Origin: Stenotrophomonas maltophilia
Lineage (GTDB): Bacteria; Pseudomonadota; Gammaproteobacteria; Xanthomonadales; Xanthomonadaceae
Reading direction: 5' to 3'
NCBI RefSeq assembly: GCF_002205165.1
Contig: NZ_NIVS01000007.1
Span: 62,001-126,000 of the forward strand
Length of the DNA: 64,000 nt
The translations under genes were made by a program, and so were the position numbers. Of this stretch, positions 17,394 to 24,622 are shown in pieces (position 1 is the stretch's first letter; each line of letters opens with the position of its first letter). The notes beneath the pieces are model-generated. The model was not told the origin of the DNA, made no database searches, and was given only the letters and a program-made list of their open reading frames with translations.

Positions 17394-18821
17394 TTACGGC
17401 CCCGGCGGCAGCTTCACTTCGAAGCGCGCGCCACCCAGTTCCGGCGAGCGCTTGACCTGCAGTTCGCCGCGGTAGTCCTTGATCAGGTCCTGCACGATCG
17501 ACAGGCCGATGCCGTGGCCTTGCACACGCTCGTCGCCACGCACGCCACGCTGCAGCACCTTGGCGATGTCTTCCGGTGCGATGCCCGGGCCATCGTCGTC
17601 CACCGAAAGCACCAGGCCTGCGCGACGCGCACCGGGCGCCGGCAACGGATGCGCGGTCAGCAGCACGCGGCGCTTGGCCCACTTGAAGGCGTTCTCCAGC
17701 AGGTTGCCGAGCAGCTCCTGCAGGTCGCCAGGCTCGCCGTGGAAACGCGCGGCCGGGTCGATATCGAATTCGCACAGCACACCCTTGGAGGCGTAGACCT
17801 TTTCCAATCCGCGCACGATCTCTTCGGCATTGGATTCTATCGGCAGCGGCGCGGAGAACAGCTTGTGCCCCGACGACGCCGCGCGCGCCAGCTGATACGA
17901 CACCAGGTTGTTCATCCGCCGCAGCTGCACGTCGAACTCTTCGCGCAGATCCTCATCGCGCGCGCCGCTGTCGAGCTGCGTGCGCAACACCGCCAGCGGC
18001 GTTTTCAGGCTGTGCGCAAGGTCGGCCAGCGTGTTGCGCTGGCGTTCGAGGTTCTCGCGCTCGCTCTCGATGAAGGCGTTGATGCTGTCCGTCAGTGGCT
18101 CCAGCTCACGCGGATGGCGCTCGCTCATGCGCTCGGTTTCACCGCGCTGGACCTTGGTCAGCTCATTGATCACCCGCCGCATCGGGCGCAGGCTCCATTG
18201 CAGAATGACCGTCTGCAGCAGCAGCAGGATCAGACCGATGCCGCCGAGGTAGAACCACACCCGCCCGCGGAACACGCGCAGCTGCGCGCCGAGTGCGCGC
18301 GAGTCTTCGAGCACGTAGATCGTGTACGGGAATTCGGTGGCGGGGTCGGCGTCGGCATCCCAGACCAGGCCCATGCCGTAGCGGTAGGCCGAGCCCTCGC
18401 TGCCGTCGATCTGGATCATCGGCAACGGGCCTTCGAAGACTTCCTGGCGCGGGGCCAGCATGCCGCCTCCTACGGTGGGCAGCATCGGACCTTCGGCGGA
18501 CATGGAGTTGCCCTTGCCGTCCGGCATCACCACCTGCAGATACAGGCCGCTGCCTGGAACGTCGAAGCGCGGATCCGGTGGCTGCTCGCGGATGTACAGC
18601 GAGCGGTCGCGGGTGAAGTCGATGCCGGCCGCGTATGCGGTGGCGTAGTTCTTCAGCCGCTCGCGCAGGTTGGCCTTCGCGGTATCGGCGAAGGCGGCGT
18701 CCAGCGCGTAGCCGGCCAGGGCCAGGAAGGCCACCAGGCCCACCGAGGCGGCCAACAGCTGGCGCGCCTGCAGTGAGCGCGGCCGCCAGCGTTTAAAGAA
18801 CCACAGACGGCCGGACATCAT
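17394..18821 (-). CDS. phoQ: Sensor histidine kinase PhoQ
   Basis: 475 residues. Two membrane segments (about 20-42 and 190-212) flank a periplasmic PAS-like sensor region. A HAMP-like linker follows, then the H-box ADLAHSLKTPLAVLRTQLD (H270), the N-box GNLLENAFKWAKRRVLL, and the G-box VDDDGPGI. PhoQ senses low Mg2+ and cationic peptides and phosphorylates PhoP. It is the last gene of the operon, 13 bp after phoP. Confidence 0.9.
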   Translation of the reverse strand: MMSGRLWFFKRWRPRSLQARQLLAASVGLVAFLALAGYALDAAFADTAKANLRERLKNYATAYAAGIDFTRDRSLYIREQPPDPRFDVPGSGLYLQVVMPDGKGNSMSAEGPMLPTVGGGMLAPRQEVFEGPLPMIQIDGSEGSAYRYGMGLVWDADADPATEFPYTIYVLEDSRALGAQLRVFRGRVWFYLGGIGLILLLLQTVILQWSLRPMRRVINELTKVQRGETERMSERHPRELEPLTDSINAFIESERENLERQRNTLADLAHSLKTPLAVLRTQLDSGARDEDLREEFDVQLRRMNNLVSYQLARAASSGHKLFSAPLPIESNAEEIVRGLEKVYASKGVLCEFDIDPAARFHGEPGDLQELLGNLLENAFKWAKRRVLLTAHPLPAPGARRAGLVLSVDDDGPGIAPEDIAKVLQRGVRGDERVQGHGIGLSIVQDLIKDYRGELQVKRSPELGGARFEVKLPPGP

Positions 18822-18834
18822 CTATCGCCAGCGC

Positions 18835-19518
18835 TCAGCCTTCGTTGCGCGGAATGGCGAAACGGTAACCGCGGCCACGCACGGTTTCGATCGGCTTGAG
18901 TTCGCCGTCGGCATCGAGCTTCTTGCGCAGGCGGCCGATGAAGACCTCCAGCACGTTCGAGTCGCGGTCGAAGTCCTGCTGATAGATGTGCTCGGTGAGG
19001 TCGGCCTTGGAGACCAGTTCACCGGCATGCATCATCAGGTACTCGAGCACCTTGTACTCGTAGCTGGTGAGATCCACGTTGCTTCCGTTGACGCTGACCG
19101 TCTGCGCGGCAAGATCCAGCGCGACCGGGCCGCACTCCAGCGTCGGCTTGCTCCAGCCGGCGGCACGGCGCAGCAGCGCATTGACGCGGGCCAGCAGCTC
19201 TTCAACGTGGAACGGCTTGACGAGGTAATCGTCGGCGCCCTGCTTGAGGCCCTCGACCTTGTCCTGCCAGCTGGAACGCGCGGTCAGGATCAGCACCGGG
19301 AACTTCTTGCCCTCGTCGCGCAGCGCCTTGATCAGTTCCATGCCCGACATCTTGGGCAGGCCCAGATCGATGATGCCGACGTCGAACGGTACTTCGCGGC
19401 CCATGTACAGACCTTCCTCACCGTCCTGCGCAGCATCGACGGCAAAGCCTTCGCGCTTGAGCCGGGCTGCCAGTGTTTCCCGCAGCGGGGCTTCGTCTTC
19501 GACCAGAAGGATACGCAT
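18835..19518 (-). CDS. phoP: Response regulator PhoP
   Basis: 227 residues. The receiver domain has the acidic pair at E7/D8, the phospho-acceptor D51 in GIIDLGLP and the lysine in YLVKPF. It is followed by an OmpR-type winged helix (DLTSYEYKVLEYLMMHAGELVSK). It regulates envelope and virulence genes. It is paired with phoQ and preceded by the PepSY-like exported gene in the same direction. Confidence 0.92.
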   Translation of the reverse strand: MRILLVEDEAPLRETLAARLKREGFAVDAAQDGEEGLYMGREVPFDVGIIDLGLPKMSGMELIKALRDEGKKFPVLILTARSSWQDKVEGLKQGADDYLVKPFHVEELLARVNALLRRAAGWSKPTLECGPVALDLAAQTVSVNGSNVDLTSYEYKVLEYLMMHAGELVSKADLTEHIYQQDFDRDSNVLEVFIGRLRKKLDADGELKPIETVRGRGYRFAIPRNEG

Positions 19519-19595
19519 GAACTCTCCCTAGTGTCCTGGGTATGGCCCCATGGGGCCAGTGGGTAATGCAGATGACTGCGGACAACTATCCCTGT

Positions 19596-19964
19596 TCAGG
19601 GGTTATCGCCGCGTAGTGATGACATATCCGAGCGCGGCGTGCGGGGCTGTGAACGCGATGTCGCCGGATCGTCCATATAGCGGACGCGACCGCGATCATC
19701 CATGTACTTCACCCGGTTGATGTCGCGCCCGTCGAAGGGCACGCGCTCGGCGCCGAGGATGTGTCCACCGGTGGTCCGCTGCACGCGACGCACCGCATCG
19801 GACAGCGAGCGCTCCTGCGGGCCACCGCGTTCGGCCGTGCGCATCATCTCGGCGCGGGCCGCTTCCGGCGGTGGCATCTGCGCCCACGCACTGGCGGAAG
19901 CAGCTGCGCCCGTCGCCAGGAAGGCGAAGGCAGCAATGCGGCGGTGGCGGGTCACGGAGAACAT
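19596..19964 (-). CDS. Exported PepSY-like small protein upstream of phoPQ
   Basis: 122 residues with a signal peptide (IAAFAFLATGAAASASAWA, cut near residue 28). A stretch resembling a degenerate PepSY domain follows: LSDAVRRVQRTTGGHILGAERVPFDGRDINRVKYMDDRGRVRYM. Small PepSY proteins encoded with two-component systems can act as periplasmic inhibitors or modulators of the kinase. It is 77 bp upstream of phoP and co-oriented, so an operon is likely. The assignment is by pattern only. Confidence 0.7.
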   Translation of the reverse strand: MFSVTRHRRIAAFAFLATGAAASASAWAQMPPPEAARAEMMRTAERGGPQERSLSDAVRRVQRTTGGHILGAERVPFDGRDINRVKYMDDRGRVRYMDDPATSRSQPRTPRSDMSSLRGDNP

Positions 19965-20036
19965 CGGTCTGATCCTAGCGGAGCGCGGCTAAACGTTCAA
20001 AAGTTGTGAATCGGCAACCGCCAGCCTGGGCCGGCG

Positions 20037-20051
20037 CTTTACGAATCTTTA
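20037..20051. promoter_or_regulatory. Candidate direct-repeat regulator site upstream of the PepSY-phoPQ operon
   Basis: CTTTA-CGAAT-CTTTA is a direct repeat about 75 bp upstream of the operon's first start codon. PhoP boxes elsewhere are direct repeats of hexamers spaced by 5 bp, so autoregulation is conceivable, but the half-site differs from the enteric consensus and the period is 10, not 11. Confidence 0.25.
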
Positions 20052-20176
20052 GCGAATTCTTGGTTTTAGCCAGTGAATCCGGTCTGAACTTTTCCGGTTG
20101 CCTCCCCGCGCTGTTCATCTAAGTGAACATTGGCGGCCAAAGCGGGGCCCTTGTCAAGCCGACAGGGCGACGCGGC

Positions 20177-21187
20177 TCACGCCGCAACGCGTTCGGCCTG
20201 GGCGCGGGTCACCGCCAGCGCCTGCTCGATCAGGCTCCAATCGGCCCCGACCCGGTGCGAGCCTTCGCTCAGGATCTGGCGGAAGGCGCGCCCACCCGGC
20301 TGACCGTGGAACAGGCCCAGCAGGTGGCGGGTGATGTGCTTGAGCGCCAGCCCACGGGCCAGCTGGGCCTCGATGTACGGCTGCATGGCGCGCAGCAGCG
20401 CCTCGCGCGATTGCAGCGGGGCACCGGTCTGGGCGGCCTCCAGCTGATGCAGCACGTAGGGGTCGTGGTAGGCCGCACGGCCCAGCATCACCCCGTCCAG
20501 CGCCGGCAGTTGGGCCTGCGCTGCCTCGACCGTGGCCAGGCCCCCGTTGAGGACGATCTGCAACTGCGGCCGGTCGGCCTTGAGGCGGTGCGCCCAGTCG
20601 TAACGCAACGGCGGCACTTCGCGGTTTTCCTTCGGCGACAGGCCCTTCAGCCACGCGTTGCGGGCATGCACCACGAACATCGCGCTGCCCGCGTTGGCAG
20701 ATTGATCGACGAAGTTGACGAAGGTTTCGTAGTCGTTGTCATCATCGACGCCCAAGCGGCACTTGACCGTGATCGGGATGTCCACCGCGGCAACCATCGC
20801 GCCCACGCACTCGGCGACCAGCGTCGGTTCGCGCATCAGGCAGGCGCCGAAGCGCCCGGCCTGCACGCGGTCGGACGGGCAGCCACAGTTGAGGTTGACC
20901 TCGTCGTAGCCCCATTCCTGCGCGATGCGCGCGGCCTGGGCCAGCAGGGCCGGATCGCTGCCACCGAGCTGCAGGGCGAGCGGATGCTCGCTGCCATCGA
21001 AGCCGAGCAGGCGCTCACGGTCGCCGTGGATCACCGCGTTGGCGTGCACCATCTCCGTGTACAGCCGTGCGCCGGGCGCCAGCAACCGGTGGAAGTACCG
21101 GCAATGGCGATCCGTCCAGTCCATCATGGGGGCCACGGATAGGCGTATTTCGTTCTTTTTCAATAACTTATGCATTTTATGGCGCAT
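20177..21187 (-). CDS. dusA: tRNA-dihydrouridine synthase A, with a prophage-supplied N-terminus
   Basis: 336 residues from the ATG at 21187; an ATG at 21175 is an equal alternative and neither has a good ribosome site. DusA reduces U20/U20a in tRNA using FMN and NADPH. The FMN-site start RLSVAPMMDWTDRH and the catalytic cysteine in VNLNCGCPSDRVQ are intact. The first residues (MHKLLKKNEI) are unlike the native N-terminus, MTQPATDAAARYAASLRLSVAPMMD, which survives at 62,056 on the far side of the prophage. The prophage thus rebuilt the gene and now supplies its promoter and start. Confidence 0.95.
   Translation of the reverse strand: MRHKMHKLLKKNEIRLSVAPMMDWTDRHCRYFHRLLAPGARLYTEMVHANAVIHGDRERLLGFDGSEHPLALQLGGSDPALLAQAARIAQEWGYDEVNLNCGCPSDRVQAGRFGACLMREPTLVAECVGAMVAAVDIPITVKCRLGVDDDNDYETFVNFVDQSANAGSAMFVVHARNAWLKGLSPKENREVPPLRYDWAHRLKADRPQLQIVLNGGLATVEAAQAQLPALDGVMLGRAAYHDPYVLHQLEAAQTGAPLQSREALLRAMQPYIEAQLARGLALKHITRHLLGLFHGQPGGRAFRQILSEGSHRVGADWSLIEQALAVTRAQAERVAA
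21120..21145. other. attL, prophage/dusA junction
   Basis: Matches attR (61983-62008) at 23 of 26 positions, with an identical 8-bp block (tccatcat) at its dusA-internal end. On the dusA coding strand this is ATGATGGA inside the codons for APMMD. Sequence to the left is host dusA. Sequence to the right is phage that mimics the replaced codons. Confidence 0.85.
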
Positions 21188-21286
21188 CCTTGGTGCGCTC
21201 GGACTCCCGCTAAGTCCCTGTTTTTCACCCCTGATCCCGGTGTAATGTACCGCTGCTGCACCACGCAGCGGGAGGTGCACCAAGAC

Positions 21287-22300
21287 ATGGCAGTAGTCGA
21301 GAAGCGAGGCAAAAAGTGGCGGGCAATGATCCGCCTCAAGGGGCATCCTACCGCCTCGAAGACCTTCAACGGGCGCAAGGCGGCTGAGGATTGGGCTCGC
21401 GTTACGGAAGATGCATTGCGCGCCGGCCTGGCCCCTCCGCAGGAAAGCATGACCCTGGAGGCCTTGATCGACCGCTACGTCAAAGAGATGGACCGCTTCA
21501 AGCCTATTTCAGCGACAAAGCGTGGAAACCTGCGCCGCTGGGTGGAGTCGTTGGGCGGCCGGGAAGTAACCACCCTCACCGGCCAGGACGTTCTGAACCA
21601 TATCAGCGCGCGAACAGCAGGCCCCGCCACGATGGCCATGGAGCTTGGGTTCCTCGCCGAGGTGCTGTCGGCGGCCCGCTCGCTCTGGAACATGACGATC
21701 CCCGATGTCGTGACCGCGGCTAGGCCTGTGCTGCGGCGCGCGGGAGCGATCGCCAAGCCGCTGGAGCGCGACCGCCGTCCCACAGCAAAGGAGCTGGACG
21801 ACCTTGCCAGCTATTACCGGTTCAACTTCGGGACCATCCCGATGCGGGACCTGATCCCATTCGCCGTGGAGTCGGCCATGCGGATGGGCGAGATCGTCAG
21901 GCTTCGCTGGGAGGACTATCGCCCGGGCGAGAAGCCAATGATCCTCATCCGGGACCGCAAGGACCCTAAGGACAAGAAGGGCAACAACCAGTGGGTGCCA
22001 CTGCTTGGCAGTACTGCCGCCCTCATTGAGGCACAGGCCCGGCACGGGGACCTGATCTTCCCCTACAAGGCAGACAGCATTGGCGCGTCGTTCCGTAGAG
22101 CCTGTGTGCGCCTACAGATCGAGGACCTTCACTTCCATGACCTGCGCCACGAAGGAACGTCCCGGCTGTTCGAGCAGGGATATCAAATCCCCGAGGTCGC
22201 GATCGTCACTGGCCATCGTGACTGGAAGTCACTCAAGCGGTACACACAGCTCGTGCCTGCCTCTCTACACCGTTCCGTCGTCAAATCAGATCGCGATTAG
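21287..22300 (+). CDS. int: Tyrosine-type phage integrase
   Basis: 337 residues from the ATG at 21287 (GGAGG upstream); a longer frame to 21170 would overlap dusA's start. An N-terminal arm-binding region (KRGKKWRAMIRLKG) and SAM-like core-binding domain precede the catalytic domain, with R199, H284-x-x-R287 (HDLRH), H310 (TGHRDWKSL) and the nucleophile Y319 (KRYTQL). It recombines attP with dusA. It diverges from the phage-derived dusA start, so the 100 bp between them holds both promoters. Confidence 0.95.
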   Translation: MAVVEKRGKKWRAMIRLKGHPTASKTFNGRKAAEDWARVTEDALRAGLAPPQESMTLEALIDRYVKEMDRFKPISATKRGNLRRWVESLGGREVTTLTGQDVLNHISARTAGPATMAMELGFLAEVLSAARSLWNMTIPDVVTAARPVLRRAGAIAKPLERDRRPTAKELDDLASYYRFNFGTIPMRDLIPFAVESAMRMGEIVRLRWEDYRPGEKPMILIRDRKDPKDKKGNNQWVPLLGSTAALIEAQARHGDLIFPYKADSIGASFRRACVRLQIEDLHFHDLRHEGTSRLFEQGYQIPEVAIVTGHRDWKSLKRYTQLVPASLHRSVVKSDRD

Positions 22301-22359
22301 CTCAGCCAAGGTCTTGGTCGAGGACTAAGGCTGACTCCCCCAATTGCCGGAACCTTTTC

Positions 22360-23622
22360 ATGTCCTTTAAATGGTCAAAAAACGTCGACCCGACGCCGTT
22401 GCTGAAGTCTTTCTACTCGCGAGTAGAAATAGTGGATCGCGCCGTACACATAGTAGACATAAGGGCTTATGCAGATGCGGCGCTGATTTCCTCAATGCTC
22501 GGCGGCAGCCACCCCGATGGCGAGCCTAGCACGAAGAATGAATTGGTCTGGGAAGCTTTAATCAGCTCTGCAGGTGACCACACGAAAGAACGCTTACTCG
22601 CCGAGCTGAACTTGGCCACCGTAGCGAGGAAGAAGCGCGGGACGAAAAACTTTGTACTGGTGACGACCCTGTCAGCAAAGGCGTCTACGTTGCCGGAGCA
22701 GATGACTATAGTGGAGCTTTCGGCCCAGTTCTCTAGCACACTGCCGGAGAACTACTGTCTCGAACGAGATCGGATTGCAGCAGAGCAGCTAAGATTTGGC
22801 TCGATCAAAGCCGACAATGAAGATTACTGCTATGTGCGCATAGAAGTAGACGCTAACGACGTAGCCGAAGCTTTTACAAAGGCTAGCTGGGAACTAGATA
22901 TCCTGAGGGGCATGATTTGCCTCTTATCTAATCCCGGCTTCGAGAAATCGCTCATAGGCACTGAACACAAGCCAATAAACGTCACCAGGAAGGGTAGCTT
23001 TCATACCATGCATGACCCGGATGGCAACGCTGCCTCCGAAATAATTTGGTATGAACCAAACTATGAACGCAGGACAGTCACGGCGTGGAAAGAGCCAGAT
23101 AAGCTGATGAGCGTGACGCAGAGTGCATTAGAAACACTCAGAGCGCGTCCTTACAAAGGCAGGCTTGCATTAGCCATCGTGCGATTCGCCAGGGCATTTG
23201 ATGAAGTCGATCCAGACACAGCGTTCGTAAAAGGCTGGTCGGCTTTTGAATCCATTCTTAGCGACAGCCAGGCCGACTACCCTCAGCTCATTAAGAGATG
23301 TGTATTCCTCTTCCAAGACAGGGAGTACCATGCCGCGGCAATTAAACAACTCGCGGAGCATCGCAACGCAAGTGTGCACCGAGTATCTGACGCAAGTCTT
23401 TCAAGAACGTTCTGTTATCTCCTCCAAAATTACTTTTCAAAAGCTCTATCCTTCCATCTCTTCCACTACCATCACTTTGATAATTTCCAAGAGGCGCTCT
23501 CTTTTTTGTCCGGGCCGTACACTAGGTCAGACTTGTACAAAAGTGCCGCCCGCGCAGAGCTTGCGAAAAAGTTCCTTAAGATTGATTTTAAGAACGATGC
23601 GGAAGAAGTGCACGACGAGTAG
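22360..23622 (+). CDS. HEPN-motif cargo protein, candidate anti-phage RNase
   Basis: 420 residues. The C-terminal third has the layout of an ApeA-type HEPN domain: a helix FVKGWSAFESILSD, then LIKRCVFLF, then LAEHRNASVHR, which is the R-x4-6-H ribonuclease motif (R335, N336, H340). The N-terminal 250 residues have no motif I recognise. The gene is visibly poorer in GC than its neighbours and lies between int and the tail fibre, a usual place for phage cargo. HEPN proteins of this kind often cleave RNA to abort infection by other phages. That is inference; no partner gene is adjacent. Confidence 0.7.
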   Translation: MSFKWSKNVDPTPLLKSFYSRVEIVDRAVHIVDIRAYADAALISSMLGGSHPDGEPSTKNELVWEALISSAGDHTKERLLAELNLATVARKKRGTKNFVLVTTLSAKASTLPEQMTIVELSAQFSSTLPENYCLERDRIAAEQLRFGSIKADNEDYCYVRIEVDANDVAEAFTKASWELDILRGMICLLSNPGFEKSLIGTEHKPINVTRKGSFHTMHDPDGNAASEIIWYEPNYERRTVTAWKEPDKLMSVTQSALETLRARPYKGRLALAIVRFARAFDEVDPDTAFVKGWSAFESILSDSQADYPQLIKRCVFLFQDREYHAAAIKQLAEHRNASVHRVSDASLSRTFCYLLQNYFSKALSFHLFHYHHFDNFQEALSFLSGPYTRSDLYKSAARAELAKKFLKIDFKNDAEEVHDE

Positions 23623-23654
23623 CTTGGTTGGTCAGATTGTCCATCCCGCCAGCC

Positions 23655-24341
23655 TCAATAGCCGGTCATATCTATGACCGCCATAGCGCAGTTCTGCGAC
23701 GCCACGGTGTAGCCGGTCGGCACCTGAGTTCCTGTGTATGGTCCGTACTGCCGCAGGGACTGGGAGGTCATCCCCAGCACGACCGTGTCGCCCAACACCG
23801 CGCCGCCTGCGACGCTCACGGTCTCTCGCTGCCAGTACTGGTCAGGGCCTCCGGCGCCGGCGCGGGTGAACGTCATCACTGAGGAGAACGCATTCACCAG
23901 TGGCATGACGGCCCACTTGCGCCCGCCGCCCGGCATGCCAACGTTGCCCTGCCAGTTAGCGTTCCCTGGCCCGGCACGAAGCTCCACCACACGGGCTACC
24001 TTTTTCCCAGCGTCGAACATCAGCTGCTGTGCGGCGTTGTATATCTTCAGGCCGACGTTACTGGGCGCCCCTTGAGGCTGAGCAAACACCCACCATTCGA
24101 CAGTTTCGCCCGGGGGGCCGAACAAGTAGATGCCGCCGGAATAACCCTCGATGTAGTTGAACCGCTGGGTGCCCACGAGCGACACCGAGCGCACAGCCAC
24201 CTTGCCATCGTAGTTGCCGATGAACGCGCTCCCTGCCCCGTTCAACTGACTCACGCCCTGCGCAAGGACGGTGAGCACAGGGAACTGGTCATCGATCAAG
24301 ATGGTTCCGAAGTCGTTGACGATTTTGATTCCTGCGGCCAT
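23655..24341 (-). CDS. Tail-tip / fibre-associated protein
   Basis: 228 residues from the ATG at 24341, which shares a base with the upstream stop (TAATG), implying coupled translation. It is rich in beta-type, aromatic and glycine segments (FNYIEGYSGGIYLFGPPGETVEWWVF). The start, MAAGIKIVNDFGTILIDDQF, echoes that of the preceding gene (MATGIKVYNADGSLGFDSGQF). It is last in the late operon. Probably a minor tail or receptor-contact protein. Confidence 0.7.
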   Translation of the reverse strand: MAAGIKIVNDFGTILIDDQFPVLTVLAQGVSQLNGAGSAFIGNYDGKVAVRSVSLVGTQRFNYIEGYSGGIYLFGPPGETVEWWVFAQPQGAPSNVGLKIYNAAQQLMFDAGKKVARVVELRAGPGNANWQGNVGMPGGGRKWAVMPLVNAFSSVMTFTRAGAGGPDQYWQRETVSVAGGAVLGDTVVLGMTSQSLRQYGPYTGTQVPTGYTVASQNCAMAVIDMTGY

Positions 24342-24622
24342 TAGCGTGCCCAAATTTCCACGATGCCGGGCAGGCGATAAATCGCCGGCACGTTTGCGAA
24401 GTTCCAATAGATCGCGCTGTTGGCAACATCGAGCGTAAAAACCGGCGGATACCAACTGAGCGCCACCGGCGTAAGTGCGGTGTCCTCGGGGCGGCGGCCG
24501 AAGTACGAGCCGCCGTCCCCAGTTCCATAGTTGACACGCGCGACAATGCGGAACAGCCGGAACTGGCCGCTGTCGAAACCCAGCGACCCGTCCGCGTTGT
24601 AAACCTTGATGCCGGTGGCCAT
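24341..24622 (-). CDS. Small tail-tip protein
   Basis: 93 residues, beginning at an ATG that overlaps the fibre stop (TGATG). The N-terminus MATGIKVYNADGSLGFDSGQFRLF is related to that of the next gene, suggesting duplication of a short attachment module. The rest (GDGGSYFGRRPEDTALTPVALSW) is not recognised. Its position right after the fibre gene suggests a minor tail protein or an accessory to the fibre tip. Confidence 0.65.
   Translation of the reverse strand: MATGIKVYNADGSLGFDSGQFRLFRIVARVNYGTGDGGSYFGRRPEDTALTPVALSWYPPVFTLDVANSAIYWNFANVPAIYRLPGIVEIWAR

Noticed and set aside
20113-20128. GTTCA-N6-TGAAC palindrome between dusA and the PepSY-like gene
   Set aside because: Half-sites of only 5 bp with no second copy nearby; too weak to call a binding site.
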